Shown: one piece after another, positions 38,341-49,662 of the stretch
Numbering within the stretch: position 1 is the stretch's first letter
Layout of the letters: each line of letters starts with the position of its first letter
NCBI GenBank assembly: GCA_944470555.2
Contig: OX104130.1
Location: 42,875,491 to 42,939,490 of the forward strand
Source: Heterobilharzia americana
Taxonomy: Eukaryota; Platyhelminthes; Trematoda; Strigeidida; Schistosomatidae
DNA: 64,000 nucleotides
Direction: 5' to 3'
Position numbers and translations under genes: made by a program
Notes under the pieces: model-generated
Told to the model about the DNA's origin: nothing
The model's database searches: none
What the model saw: the letters and a program-made list of their open reading frames with translations, nothing else

Positions 38341-40740
38341 AAGGACTGTTTTTCTCTAAACTTACTTGTGTTACCAAAAAGATCATTTTCGATTTTTTTT
38401 AACAGCACCTACTTTCGAAAATTTGGATAAATAAAAACATGCTTGAAAAATGATAACTATCTCAATAGTTTTAATTTAGCTAAACCCTATTAAAACCGTT
38501 AAAATGAAAAAGCTCCATTTGAGGCCTATTCAAAACAGTGAAGTAACATGAAACTGTGCGAATGGATTTCTAAAACACCTGCATTTTATCTATAAAGAAG
38601 TGCAAATAATCTTTCTAGAACAGCATAAATTGTTTTCCAATCGTTATTCTCTTCTTTCGTTTTTCACTTATTTAGTATCAAATATACCTGCTACTAGTAG
38701 TTCCCTGGAATGCAGCAAAATATAAGTGACTTTACTAATTGTTAGTTTTTTTCAAAAATCAAGTGAATAATTTGTTAGAAGGATGCATGTTATCCAAAGA
38801 TGCATATATTGGTGAATACGCCACTTCGTGTTCAAACAGACGTTCATAAAATCTGCGTTTATAATGCTTTTAACCGGTGCCTTGAGAATCATTGGATTGT
38901 CTTTCTTTTTGAGTTCCAATTTATGAATGCTGTTTTGAGTTCATTTACTCACAATAACTTCAAGACACCTTCAACGATTTAAATGCAGTTTATTGTGACG
39001 AGAAAAAGTTTTCACTTTCAAGATGCATCTTAGATTGAGATACTTGTGTTTAGGACAGAGAGAATCCATCAATTCATAAATTAAAGAGTTCATGATTTTA
39101 TAGATAATTCCTGGCCAAACTGAGTCAACGGCTGATAGTCAAGAAATAATTTTCTCCTATTATGGTGGGTTACAAAAGTCAATAAACATATTCCAGTATA
39201 ATATTTAGGGGTTAATGTATTGATGACAATCTATAAATCTGTTAAATTAGGGCGTTTAAGTACTATTTTCATGGCAAAACACTCCGAAAGAATCCACACT
39301 ATTAAGAAATATTTCACAGATATGACCCATGGCTGCTGAATCTGTTACAGAAGTCTGATTTACCTCATACTCGGTCTACAATATTTTAGCCCAAGAAGTA
39401 CAGTAAGTAATTCAGCATTTAACTGATTTTAGCGACATAATTTACTTCTATTTACTATGCCTGCTCAGACACTGGTGTTGAAAATATATTCACACGAACA
39501 GAATGGCGAACACTATGCTTAGTCCCTCAAGAAGCTAGAATCATACTTTTAGGGAAAAGCATTAGAAGTATTTATTTTAAAGCTGCTGAAATATGCACTA
39601 ATATATCACAGCTTCTTTGTTCAAAATGCCTAATCACTATCAAATTTTGCATTCTTGTAGTGAACATCTGACAGCTGCGCAGTGATTTGTTAGATATGCG
39701 TTAAAAATTTTCATTCAGATATCTCACCTATTAACTTTATATTCCATGCATCTTACTAAACAAAAGATGATAAATTACAGTGAATACATCGAATCTTAAT
39801 GTGATATTCTCTTTGTTGTTTACCAAAGCATTTTGCTTGATTCTGTCAGCTCTGTGCAGAAATGTCTAGTATGATATATCACCTCTTTGATCTCTTGTTT
39901 TTTGGTGCTTTCTATTCCAGCTCACCTCTTACCATTCTTAATATACCTCTTGAACAATAATAGCATTTCTATCATTAATTAGGTTTAACTAATTCAGAAT
40001 CATGAATATTTATAAGTGATTTCTAGCAAATGTTTTACTTCGCACTACATCCACCGAATCCTAATTATTCACAGCTGAATTTTATATTCTGCTATTGAAC
40101 TCCATATTCCATTACTGCTGTTATTTATACTTTAAGCACTCCAAACAATTCTCGTTACTTTTTTTCAATATTTATTAAAGATTATTTGATATCAGATTGA
40201 AAATTTGTAAGTTTAACATGTATTTGATAATTTCTTAAACACTGATAATCTTTCTGCTGTCATATAAACTGATTGATATATTGGCATGAAGATATTTCGA
40301 TTATTAATAGTTTTACTGGACTCAACCAACTTATTTTACATTTCATTTCAATCAACAACTTTATAGATGGTCTATCAGACTGGAAAGTTAGTGTTAAAGA
40401 TTCAGATTCCACAAAATGAAACAAATTCTTGTCATCACGTAAAGGTTTGCTTTTACTTTACATAAGTGAAAAGTACTTTAGTGTAGATTTTGCTAATCTT
40501 TTAAAACAAAGAAAAATTGCAGTCAACAAAGCGAAAAGTACCTACTATTGATTCACTAGAATGTAAACACTTTTATAAAATTTATGCAATAAACTCTTTT
40601 TTATAAACGCTTTAATTCAAAATGTTCTTCATAGTATGTCGAGGTAAGGTATAAAAAAAATGCGTGTGAAAAAATGTCAAAATTTATAATCCTGACGATA
40701 ACGATTTTCAAATTTGCGAATACTTTTCTTCATGTAACTT

Positions 40741-40742
<2 letters not shown>
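38341..40742. other. No recognised feature
   Basis: About 2.4 kb of AT-rich DNA. Nothing was matched; the 60-residue open frame at 38800-38982 has no motif. Confidence 0.45.

Positions 40743-40771
<29 letters not shown>
40743..40771. repeat. (TA)n microsatellite
   Basis: Twenty-nine bases of uninterrupted TA dinucleotides. Confidence 0.95.
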
Positions 40772-40774
<3 letters not shown>

Positions 40775-41199
40775 CTAGTATCTTCACGCATTCATTTACA
40801 GATTCATGAGAATAGGTTATGTAGATGCATGAATTGCTATTTATTGATGTCATCAATGGTGATTTTAAATTTTAAGTCACCATTTGGTTTCAGTAAACTG
40901 TAAAATAGTCCAAAATTTAAGGATGTTAAATTTCGTACTATAAGTTCACATACATACTGATATCTGGGGCAATTTCTCCAACTCAACCATAAGTCTTCTC
41001 AACTATCTTAGAAAGCAGTACTCTTTTTATTAAAGGAAGTGCTTTGTCTCTGTATTTAGCGAGGCTACTGTACCTTAGGGTGCTGTTTTTCCTCTTTTTA
41101 CTTTCTTTTTATTCTCGCATGACTGTCTTGCCACAACTAAGATGATTTTCTTCAGTATGCGAAAGGCCTCATTGTATCCATGTTAGTCCTTTGCTCTTC

Positions 41200-43385
41200 G
41201 TTCTGTTCATATTTTAATAATTTTCTACCTGAAATTGGTTACTGGTCTTGCTCGAGCGGCGTCGCTCAAAATCCTTCTGAATATCAGGTGGTTACTTTAG
41301 GCATACAACGTCAACAAGACTTGTGGGAATTAAAAGCTCCCTGACTCTTATTTTGTTGATGAGTTCGTTTTGAAGAATGTATCAAGTTTGGTTTATCTAA
41401 ACCCAAACTCTTCTTCCGACTCTTCTTTGTACCTTCCTACTCCTCCTAATTTCAAGGAAACCTCATCTTTTTGTGAGGGAACTGTGACTTATTCGCATAA
41501 ATCAACCTATGCCCTCACGTTTCGTGAGTTTCTGCGTATTGGATGCTTTATTTATTCATTTCTCTGTTTTCTTCTGTACACCGGAGAAAAAACAGTATTA
41601 TATTGCATAGGACTTTAAAGGCTCTTAGTAGAGCTAGTAGTACACCACTGACGGTACTTTCAAACTGGGCTTTTGAAAGGCATCTTAGCTCTTGCGAACT
41701 GTTGGCCACAAATACTGAATCCCATTATAAGTACCTTGTACGTTTGCACCTTTCTCTTTTTCTGTCCTTTCGAAGCAGGAAGAAAACGTATCAAACTTTG
41801 TGTACGAGTAACTACATGAGAAGATCCAACCATGCCATCTCCAGTATACTGAGTGAAATAAAACATGTTAGAAGCAATCAAATCAGCCAACGCAGTAATA
41901 GCAAACAACTGTCATAACCCTACGGTCATTAGGCATTTAAACAATATCATTGTTATTCATTATCTACTGTAAAACATAATCACTGTTAATTGACCCAAAC
42001 ATGTTGTCGAGCGAGCAAATTCTTTTTGATGGTGTTGTGTTCGCTAAGTTGAATGATTCAATCGTGCAGCTTTCATTGTCATTCTAGACAACATTATCAG
42101 CAAAAACGTCAGAAAGAAGTTACTTATCAGATTTTCTCTGCAATTTATTTTGTAGCTTGTTCTGCTGGCCTTGTGTGTAATTGTTTGTTTCTTCCAAGGT
42201 CTTATTTAGATCACCTATCCTTCTGACATGGACTTTATCCTTCATGTTGACTCCTACTGGTTGAAAGGTCAGGTCAGTGTCACTATATTTCGTTGCTGAC
42301 CGACCCGAATATCAAGCTCCTAAAAATTCTCTGCAACTCTTTGTACTTCCTGCATCTAGAGTCTCCAGATTTTCTCAGTCAAATCTGTGCCCATAGTTTT
42401 AAATCTCACTTTACGGTGTCTGAAGTTGATCGTGATATAGGCGAATCTACTGATATTTCTTTTGTCTCTCTGTAGTGTTTGCGTCGAGTTGCAAATATGT
42501 TGTAAGGCGTAAATCAGTTAATTCCATCGAACTTGAACATTGGAGTTGCATGTGTCCCGAGCGGTGTTTATCACTGTTGAGGAGGAGAATCATTGTATCT
42601 TTAGCCAATTCCCATTCAGTCGAATTTTTTAAAGGTATAGCGTTGAAAAGCACAATCAGTTCGTGAATGTCAAAAAGAATATGGTTGGTTTTCTCCAGAA
42701 ATTGTTTTGAAGATTTGATAGAGTGGTTGCATGAAACTATCAGACATGCTGGTTTCCTTAAGAGTTCTTTTTAATAACTGTATGCTTGGGTTCCTCAGAT
42801 TGAAAAAACGGGTCGTGGTGGGATGTTTGATTTGTATATTTTTCGCCTGTCAAAGAAAGGTAGAACTTTTTATTGCTCGGTTTCTTAAAAGCTTTCTATT
42901 CTTCTTTATTTATTTGAGTATGGTCTCGATTCCTCTTCGTCAGAAATCAGATTACTTGTCGTATGTCTTGTTATGTCTCAGAGTTTAGTTCTGAAGTCTT
43001 CAGTGATGACCCTCGAGATGCGAAGAATTCCGGTCCTGAGGTGTATTCCTTACTGTAATTTAATCCTTTCTGGATAAGTTCCTTAGTTTTGGTCAGAGAT
43101 TATTTGGACATGTTAATTACACAGTGAGATGTTTCTTCCCATTCTAATGATCGTGGTTTTGAAATCCTGACAAGTTATTTTGAATAGTGTTTCTTTGTCT
43201 GTTGTATCATCTGCCTGATTTTTCAATCACAGTTGCAAACGTTGTAAAGTGTTTTGTTGCCAATATCCTCTGAATCTTTCTCTTTTGGCTTTCTACCGTC
43301 TGTTGATATTTTTGAATACTACGATGGGTGTAGGTGATTATCAGTTGTACCATGGGTCTTTCCTTTCTTTCCACCAATATCCATC
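41200..43385 (-). mobile_element. Probable Penelope-like element relic, 5' part
   Basis: Minus-strand frames are coding-like but heavily interrupted. Around 43020-43160 they read CVINMSK, then a stop, then ELIQKGLNYS, resembling the N-terminal 'NLS ... KGLNF' block found ahead of the RT domain in Penelope-like elements. Further along come unrecognised charged stretches such as KDKVHVRRIGDLNKTLEETN (about 42180-42260) and an open frame at 42447-42653. A hammerhead pair lies just upstream at 43914-44066, as expected for the ribozyme-bearing pseudo-LTR of a PLE. No RT catalytic motif was found in this stretch. An R1 repeat copy interrupts it at 42028-42115. The plus-strand open frames here are read as shadows. 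Confidence 0.45.
42028..42115 (+). repeat. Dispersed repeat R1, copy inside PLE-like relic
   Basis: It matches the R1 arms at 20777-20985 (gaatgattcaat, agctttcattgtcattctag, acaacattatca, agaaagaagt). The left edge ggtgttgtgttcgctaag also matches the outward extension of the right arm at 20985-21000. Confidence 0.75.
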
Positions 43386-43924
43386 ATACTGAACAGTCAA
43401 TAGGTGGCTTGTATCTTACACTAGTTTGTAGAAGATGCTGGCGTAGAAGCTCGAGTGAAAGTATAGTTGTTCTTTTGTAGTAGAAACCCTTGTGAACCAG
43501 AACTTTAAGCAGAAAGGTACAAGAGGCGAAATGGACGAAAAATTAAGGTATATATTTGTTTATTTCAATAAAACCTGATGTAGAATTTCAAAATTCTGAT
43601 GACTTGTATTCATAAACTCGGTTGACAGACTGATATAATCTTCAAAGACTCCACAAACTAAACTGAGAAATTTGGAATTTTTCATAATGCCATATGCTTA
43701 CATACTATGTCTGGTATAGTATCTTTGTAGACTTTAGATATGGTTGCTAGGTCTGAAATGATTTGGTGTGACGATGTGAACTTATCACTGTTTTTTGATA
43801 TACTTTTAATTCTCCGTTGTTTTATTGGATCGAATCGTTGGACTTCTGTTGGCATACAGGGTCCATGTGTGGATGCCTGGATATTGTCTGGATGTTATTT
43901 ATGGTATTTGGTTGGTTTTGGCTA

Positions 43925-43990
43925 GCAGAGAAATCCGGGACGCGTGTTTCATCCCATTTGGGACTCATCAGCTGTATGTACTTGCACCCC
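43925..43990 (-). ncRNA. Hammerhead ribozyme with complete core (PLE-type)
   Basis: On the minus strand: CTGATGA (43965-43971), stem II GTCCC-AAAT-GGGAT (43951-43964, five pairs including one G-U), GAAAC (43946-43950), loop ACGC, and GTC cleavage triplet (43939-43941). Stem III is the two-pair A-U and C-G stem typical of minimal hammerheads in retroelements. Stem I begins with C-G, an A-C mismatch and another C-G, so one base change has weakened it. All invariant core residues are intact. It sits just 5' of the minus-strand PLE-like relic. Confidence 0.75.
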
Positions 43991-43999
43991 AGTGAGTGA

Positions 44000-44066
44000 T
44001 GTTTCCAACTGACGAGTCCCAAATAAGATGAAGCGCTCGTCTTGTATTTCTCTGCCAGCCACAACA
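44000..44066 (+). ncRNA. Hammerhead ribozyme, partly decayed, divergent partner
   Basis: It is the inverted copy of the ribozyme at 43925-43990. CTGACGA (44009-44015) is a valid CUGANGA, and the GTC triplet (44039-44041) is present. The A of the closing A-U pair is now G (GAAGC at 44030-44034). Stem II has two C-A mismatches. The first three pairs of stem I (caa/ttg) differ from the partner but still pair. Arms of about 60 bases (43914-43975 and 44006-44066) form an inverted repeat. Confidence 0.65.
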
Positions 44067-44069
44067 AAT

Positions 44070-45384
44070 CAAATCACCATAATTAACAAGATGTGAACTT
44101 ACCGTATATATTTCGCCCTACCTACAATACTAGGAAGTCTTCAGCCTCGTAAACTCCTAGTCTAAGCAAAAGATATTCCAGTTTTCAAGCGTTATATGAT
44201 GTTTTCCAATCTGTAGTTCCCTTCATATAATATAAGTTGTTGTCATTGTATTACATTCAGGTTTTTGCTAACTGTCTAGAAAACCTGTTTCACACTTTGT
44301 CTTCTAAGACAAACATCTCACCCTTGGATGGAAGTTGACGGATTAGATATTTTACCATGCATTGTATATTTTAATAAATCAAATGATCTTTCAGCCTATA
44401 AAGCCGGTTAAATTTAATTCTATAGTTCAGTTTGTAATTACTAAACTGTATATGAAGAAATAGGATCATTATCAGTTGCATATTAGAAATAAATATACCT
44501 GTGTTAATGGAAAGCTTTCTGCGTCAGCCAATCTGTAATTATAGGCATAGAGACTCAATAATTCACCACCATAAGTGCATTTAACCAAACATGTACACAT
44601 TTATAGCATCTATTGATAACAGTCTGTTAGCTAAAGAAACCTTTAATAATTTAATTAGCTTCACAGATGTAACAGCTACCTTGCTTCTGGTTTCATTTTA
44701 CCTCAGCCAATAAGCAAACGTTGAGTGAATTGAGAAATACTAAGAGTTCTAGGTAAGTGCTACAACGAAACGGAGTCATTAAAATCTGTTATGTCAGCTA
44801 TACTTAGATTTCGAGCATGCTACGCTGATTACAGCTTGTAGTTGCGGAGCCTCCGTAAGTTGTTTATTATTTGTGTCAATTATAATATCTTCAAAATAAT
44901 GTTGTGGTACGCAAACCTAGCTTATTGTACAGCATGCATACAGTTTGTGATATCCTTGTATTGTAATAACATGCTATTTTTCTAAAGATTTGGATTGAAT
45001 AAATTTGCATGCATAGTGGCAGAATAGGTAACTTAGTGGGAAGATTTAAATTTTTGATCAGATAGTTTGTAGATTCTACCGTCATGATAGTTTCATGCTT
45101 TATTGTCTGATGTAATTCATCGACTACCTTGTACTGTTAAGTTTATTAGGGCTATTAGGTCATGCGCTTATTTATATCCCCACAGGTAAAGTTTGATTAG
45201 GCACACTATAAACAGATTTCAAGTTTGGGGAGGTTTAGCTGATTTTAATTTCTTTTTTTGTGGTTTAATATTTCCAGTGATCACTAGGCATGGGGTAATT
45301 TAAATCTTGTTATCAGTGAAATTACTGTAATACTAATTGGCACGAAAATGTTACGGCTTCAAACTCACAAAACGTACGAAGAAA
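44070..45384. other. No recognised feature
   Basis: AT-rich DNA; the minus-strand open frame at 44891-45085 has no motif. Confidence 0.4.
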
Positions 45385-45438
45385 ATGGATGAAGAAGCCA
45401 ACTCTTCTGCTCGAACTATTCGTGGAGGACGCCAAAGG
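45385..45438 (+). CDS. Candidate first coding exon, function unknown
   Basis: A start codon in good context at about 45385 (gaaaatgg) opens MDEEANSSARTIRGGRQR, a protein-like, charged N-terminus. It ends at cgccaaag followed by gttaac, a possible though poor splice donor. The stop comes two codons later if it is not spliced. Its composition differs from the flanking DNA. No family was recognised, and no downstream exon was found before the Penelope relic at 45560. Confidence 0.2.
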
Positions 45439-45559
45439 TTAACATAGATTCAAATACTATTTCCCTTACGGCCAGAATCAAACCTCAATGATTAAACTTC
45501 ACATAATAAAAACTATTTTAGTAAGAATCAAATTTCCCGAGCTTTCGCGTGAAAGACAG

Positions 45560-46335
45560 TAATATTCAATGTTTCTGTCTTTGTCCGATAAGAGGATCGG
45601 CTATCAGAAAGCCTACATGGACAGGACAATACTTGAATTTACACAGTTTTTGTCCGACTCAATCCAATACAAGCGAGATGTAGTAAATTCTTTGCTTATT
45701 AGGACCTATCGTATAAGTACGTCAGATATGATGGATGAAGATATCAAACTACTATTCAAAACACTTATTGAAAATGGATATCCCCTGAAGTTTGTACATT
45801 ATTGTAGAGGTCAGGCAACATCGAAGCCAACTCTACACACCATTTCTTAAGAATAGCGCCTACAACACTCTACCATTCAGTCAGGGCTTGAACAGCATAA
45901 TTTTGAGACGTAGGTTAACATCAGCCATTAAAAAACATAATACCCAGCCAATCTTATCATTGGGGAAACAATATATGCTTCACCAAAAACGTGTGTTTAC
46001 CAATTGACATATGTATGTGTAGTTTCACTTATAGGTGGGAGTAATCGAGCAATACAGTTGAGGGTGGAAGAACATGTACCTAAATGGCTTCAAAAACAAA
46101 TGGAGTATGAAACCATGATAAAGGCCGGTGTGAGACGATCCTCTCGATCTATAGCTGAAAATGTTATGGAAATAGGTCATATAGGTAATGTTCAAATGAC
46201 TTTAAAAGTTTTTTTATAGAAACAGTCGGAAACGTATACTAAGATCTGTGGAAGCAATAGCCAGATACACATCGAAACCACATTTATGTGTAAGAAAGCA
46301 GTTTGTTCTAACACTGCACCTACCCTGGTACACTT
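45560..46335 (+). mobile_element. Penelope-like element, 3' part (post-RT and GIY-YIG remnant)
   Basis: Three overlapping open frames (45569-45850, 45792-46007, 46004-46219) carry consecutive PLE segments. QKAYMDRTILEF to ENGYPLKFV is the region after RT. KRVFTN is the link to the endonuclease. SLIGGSNRAIQLRVEEHVPKW is the GIY-YIG core with its Arg and Glu still visible. SIAENVMEIGH is the C-terminal block, followed beyond a frameshift at about 46215 by the end of the protein (CVRKQFV-like text near 46290). The first half of the GIY-YIG domain, with its cysteines, is shortened. The 5' side is truncated, so only the 3' part of the element is here. Confidence 0.8.
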
Positions 46336-48599
46336 TGTTTTCTTACCAAGATTAGAATCAACTATGTCACTCTATGTCCTGTCTGATTTCATCTTTCTTA
46401 ATTTTAATCCACTATTATCTTAACTGTTATAATTGTCCTCCCACTCCTTGGTTTAATATAAATTGACTTAAAAAGTAAATATGTGACCGAACTGTTCGAA
46501 ATATATTGCGCAAATACATCACATTGTTCAGATAGACTTCCTCTTCTATTGCACTATCTAAATTCTGTCTTCGTGCTTCAGTGATCAAACATTCCAAACT
46601 TGTTTAAATTTAATGCTTACCTACATTTATGTTCATACTGTCAGGCTAAATAATGTCTTATTTTGAGTTCCTTCCAAAGCTGTTTATACCTCACTAAAAG
46701 CTAAATAACATAAAATACAAGTGTAATCTTTTGACCGGACAGCTATACAAAAAGTAATGATAAGAAATGCTCGAAACAGTCTCGAAATGTTAATACTAAC
46801 TGCGAATATATAACACACCAACTATCTTGTGGTATGTCGATTTTACAATGCGCCCGTTCAATATGATCTTTTTCTGTCTCTGAGATCCCAAAAGAATACT
46901 AAATTTGAAGTCTAAGGTTTTTAAACGAGCGTATACAAGGATATATTGGCATACACATTATCTCTTCTGAACAAAATCCTGAAAATAAAGCTTTTTTGTC
47001 GTCTAGCCATATGTTGCTTTTTTACAGGTATAACTGATGAATCTTCCTATATATACTACAACACTATTTTTCTGAGTTACCTTTTTTAACTAGCATAATA
47101 TATATTTCAGAGTAGTTTCGATGAGCCAGAAACATCGTTCTTCACAAATAACAATCCCAATTCACTGGCATTTCACAAAACTTTACTAGATCTTTTGCAT
47201 TTTGAAAAGCTATTGTTTGAAACCTTTGGTTGGTGTTTAAAAGCGTGATTAAATCAGCTCCAAATCGACCTCTCCAATCGTCGTCATTCAAAGTTCCACG
47301 TGATGCATGCCCTGACATGTTTTTCGTTTGTGGGATAAAGTGAAACTGTCACCTGCTAGGCCAAGTACTTATAAATTTGTACCCTGATCTACACACCAAG
47401 ATCTGAGCAACCACAGACAATCATTAACTACTACGCAATGAGCTTTCCTCGGGGCTTGCAGAATGGTTTTACAATTAATTCCTATGTATATTTCGGTTCA
47501 AAGCTTCTCCTTGCTGGTCCTCACATGTTTTAAATACTCCGTGTTGAGTTTAACCTTTAGGTTATAAGTTAGCATGTCTAACATACTTTCAATCTCTCAA
47601 TAAAATGCGACATGAGTCACCTTAAATCTTGATGAGAAACACGATTTGATACTTGTAACACCTCATTACGATGCTTGGAATTCTACTAATTCACATTCTC
47701 TTTTTACTCTGTAAGACTTTAAATCAACGTTCACATGAAAATATACAAATGTGATAGGCTATTATTGCTTTTATATTTGTTCATAGGCTGATGGTCAGCT
47801 TTTCCACCAAGTGATCTGTCCTGAATGCACGAATACAATGAGGACTTCTGGATAAATAATTACTCGATGAACTTTCAGTCACTGCATTATTTGGTGTGCT
47901 GAATTTATATGGGTTTTTTAAATAGTGTACTTGTAAATATGTAGTGGTGAATAATTGTATCCTCTTGCTTAAGTTAATTATCTTCTGATTGTCGAATTAC
48001 ATTGATTTTGTTCACCTAAGATAAAATACAGGTAGAAAACTTTTTGAAGCGCTTACCACTGTTGTTTCTTTACTGTATATTTTGTGTTTTTATACGCAAA
48101 TATTATGTATCAGATAGTATTTTCCCGATGTGCATCTATCTGATATATTTTCTGTAATTTTGATTTATGTTTCTATGCAGTTTTTGGCTGTTTAGATTCC
48201 AAGATGAAAGATATCCGACATAAGGACAAAGATAAAAATAATTACATCAAAATAGCCATTTACAGTATTGCAATTTGAACACAGACAACATATGTTTACT
48301 TTGATGCATGCTTTTTTCAATGTGACATTTGCTTAATTTTGTTTTCCATGATCAGAATAGCTTAAAATTTTAAAAGATTTGCCGCAATCTAACTATTATG
48401 GCATAACACGTCTGTTCATTTTTTGAAATACCGTTTTTGCGTAACCTTACCTCTGTGCATTTATTCATGAAAACGTGAAGTCAGTTTTTATGTGACTGAA
48501 AACCTATGCATCACATCCAGCCAAATAAATTTGAAACATAAAATAGTTTTAGATAAACCGTAATATTAGGTAGCTGAAATATATTTCTAGATATTAGTT
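46336..48599. other. No recognised feature
   Basis: About 2.3 kb of AT-rich DNA. A slightly more balanced composition at 47230-47520 might be an old repeat, but nothing could be matched. Confidence 0.4.
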
Positions 48600-48665
48600 G
48601 GGTAGAGGCAATCGGCAGGAAGTCGTGGACCTAGGTTTCGTGCTTTTTGGCACTCGTCAGCTAAA
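48600..48665 (-). ncRNA. Hammerhead ribozyme with complete core
   Basis: On the minus strand: CTGACGA (48654-48660), stem II GTGC-loop-GCAC (48640-48653, four perfect pairs), GAAAC (48635-48639), loop CTAG, GTC cleavage triplet (48628-48630). Stem III is the A-U plus C-G pair. Stem I is poor: after the first G-C pair the next positions do not pair well. The following text (ttcctgccgattgcc) matches the region after the plus-strand ribozyme at 48835, so the two are inverted copies. No promoter boxes were found for this copy. Confidence 0.65.
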
Positions 48666-48729
48666 TGAAATTTGTTGCACTCCCGTGACCAATCAGTACA
48701 TGTAAGCCAGTCATACAGGGGGTCGGTCA

Positions 48730-49015
48730 CGACCGGAATAGCTCAGTGGTAAAGTCGCTGACTACAACACTAGGTGACGCAGGTTCGAATCTCATGCAGG
48801 TCATCATTTCCGTCGAGGTTGCAGATGCGCCTTGCTGATGAGCACCAAATAGCAAGAGACCTAGGTCCAGGGCTTCCTGTCGATTACTTCCAACCAACCA
48901 AAATCTACTTATGTGCACCGAGATGCTGAGCTTCCCAGGTTGGTCGCCACATTGCAAAAATGATTGATAGAATTCCGTCAGCACTCAGGACTGGACAACA
49001 TGAAATAGATTGTAC
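48730..49015 (+). mobile_element. Hammerhead SINE with clear pol III promoter (Sm-alpha-like)
   Basis: tagctcagtgg (48739-48749) is an exact box A, and ggttcgaatct (48782-48792) an almost exact box B, 33 bases apart, as in a tRNA-derived promoter. A hammerhead region follows: CTGATGA (48835-48841), GTC (48865-48867) and a five-pair stem I (ccttg/caggg). Stem II no longer pairs and GAAAC has become GAGAC (48856-48860), which should abolish cleavage. The 3' part ends in text (gaaatagattgtactcccc-tgaccaatca) that also occurs upstream at 48665-48705 as a direct repeat. A tRNA gene is excluded because acceptor and anticodon stems do not form. Confidence 0.75.
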
Positions 49016-49591
49016 TCCCCTGACCAATCAATACACGAAACATACTTGTATTTCTAGCCTACGATTTGCATTTACTACCATCTTCAAATATTCACAATAC
49101 ATTTCTCGCTGTAATAAATATGTCTATATATTTTGAGGTCACTTTTAGACCAGAAAGCACACTTTAGAGGGTTACATTGAAAGTTCATTAATATTTGTTA
49201 CTCATGACTTTAGCAATCAAAGCATATTAGTGCACGCTCTAGTGACCAAGGAATCTACAGTTTATTTCACTGAGAAACCCTTAACAGTATATTTTGATGA
49301 TAGTTTAAGGATACTGTAATTTATGTGTGTGTTGTATGTAATCTAATTCTTTGAAAACTATTTATTGCAAAAGAGTCAGTGGCAAAAAGGGAGTACTCAA
49401 AAATTGTTCAGAATCATTGTGCATTGTAAAGAAGAAACCAACATTATTAACGAATTCGTGTACATGAAGCATGATATTATAAGGACTTATATTTATCATA
49501 CTTGCCATGAGTTGATACGAATTCAAAGCCTTCCACTACAACGCATCCAGTCAAATAGTTTGCACAACATATTCACAGCAAATCACTACAA
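49016..49591. other. No recognised feature
   Basis: AT-rich DNA; the open frame starting at 49365 runs into the microsatellite and is not considered real. Confidence 0.4.
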
Positions 49592-49635
49592 CTCTCTTTC
49601 TTTCTTTCTCTCTCTCTACATATATATATATATAT
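49592..49635. repeat. (CTTT)n/(CT)n followed by (TA)n microsatellite
   Basis: A pyrimidine tract (49592-49618) changes into TA dinucleotides (49619-49635). It lies about 30 bases outside the 3' end of the long RTE element. Confidence 0.9.
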
Positions 49636-49662
49636 CACATCATATTATGTTATATTATTAAT

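Noticed and set aside
41370..41917. Plus-strand open frames of 82 and 124 residues
   Set aside because: Coding character appears to be on the opposite strand, next to the PLE-like relic; the plus-strand text is leucine/serine/phenylalanine-rich shadow.
48730..48800. tRNA gene
   Set aside because: Promoter boxes are present but acceptor, D and anticodon stems do not form; it is the head of a SINE.
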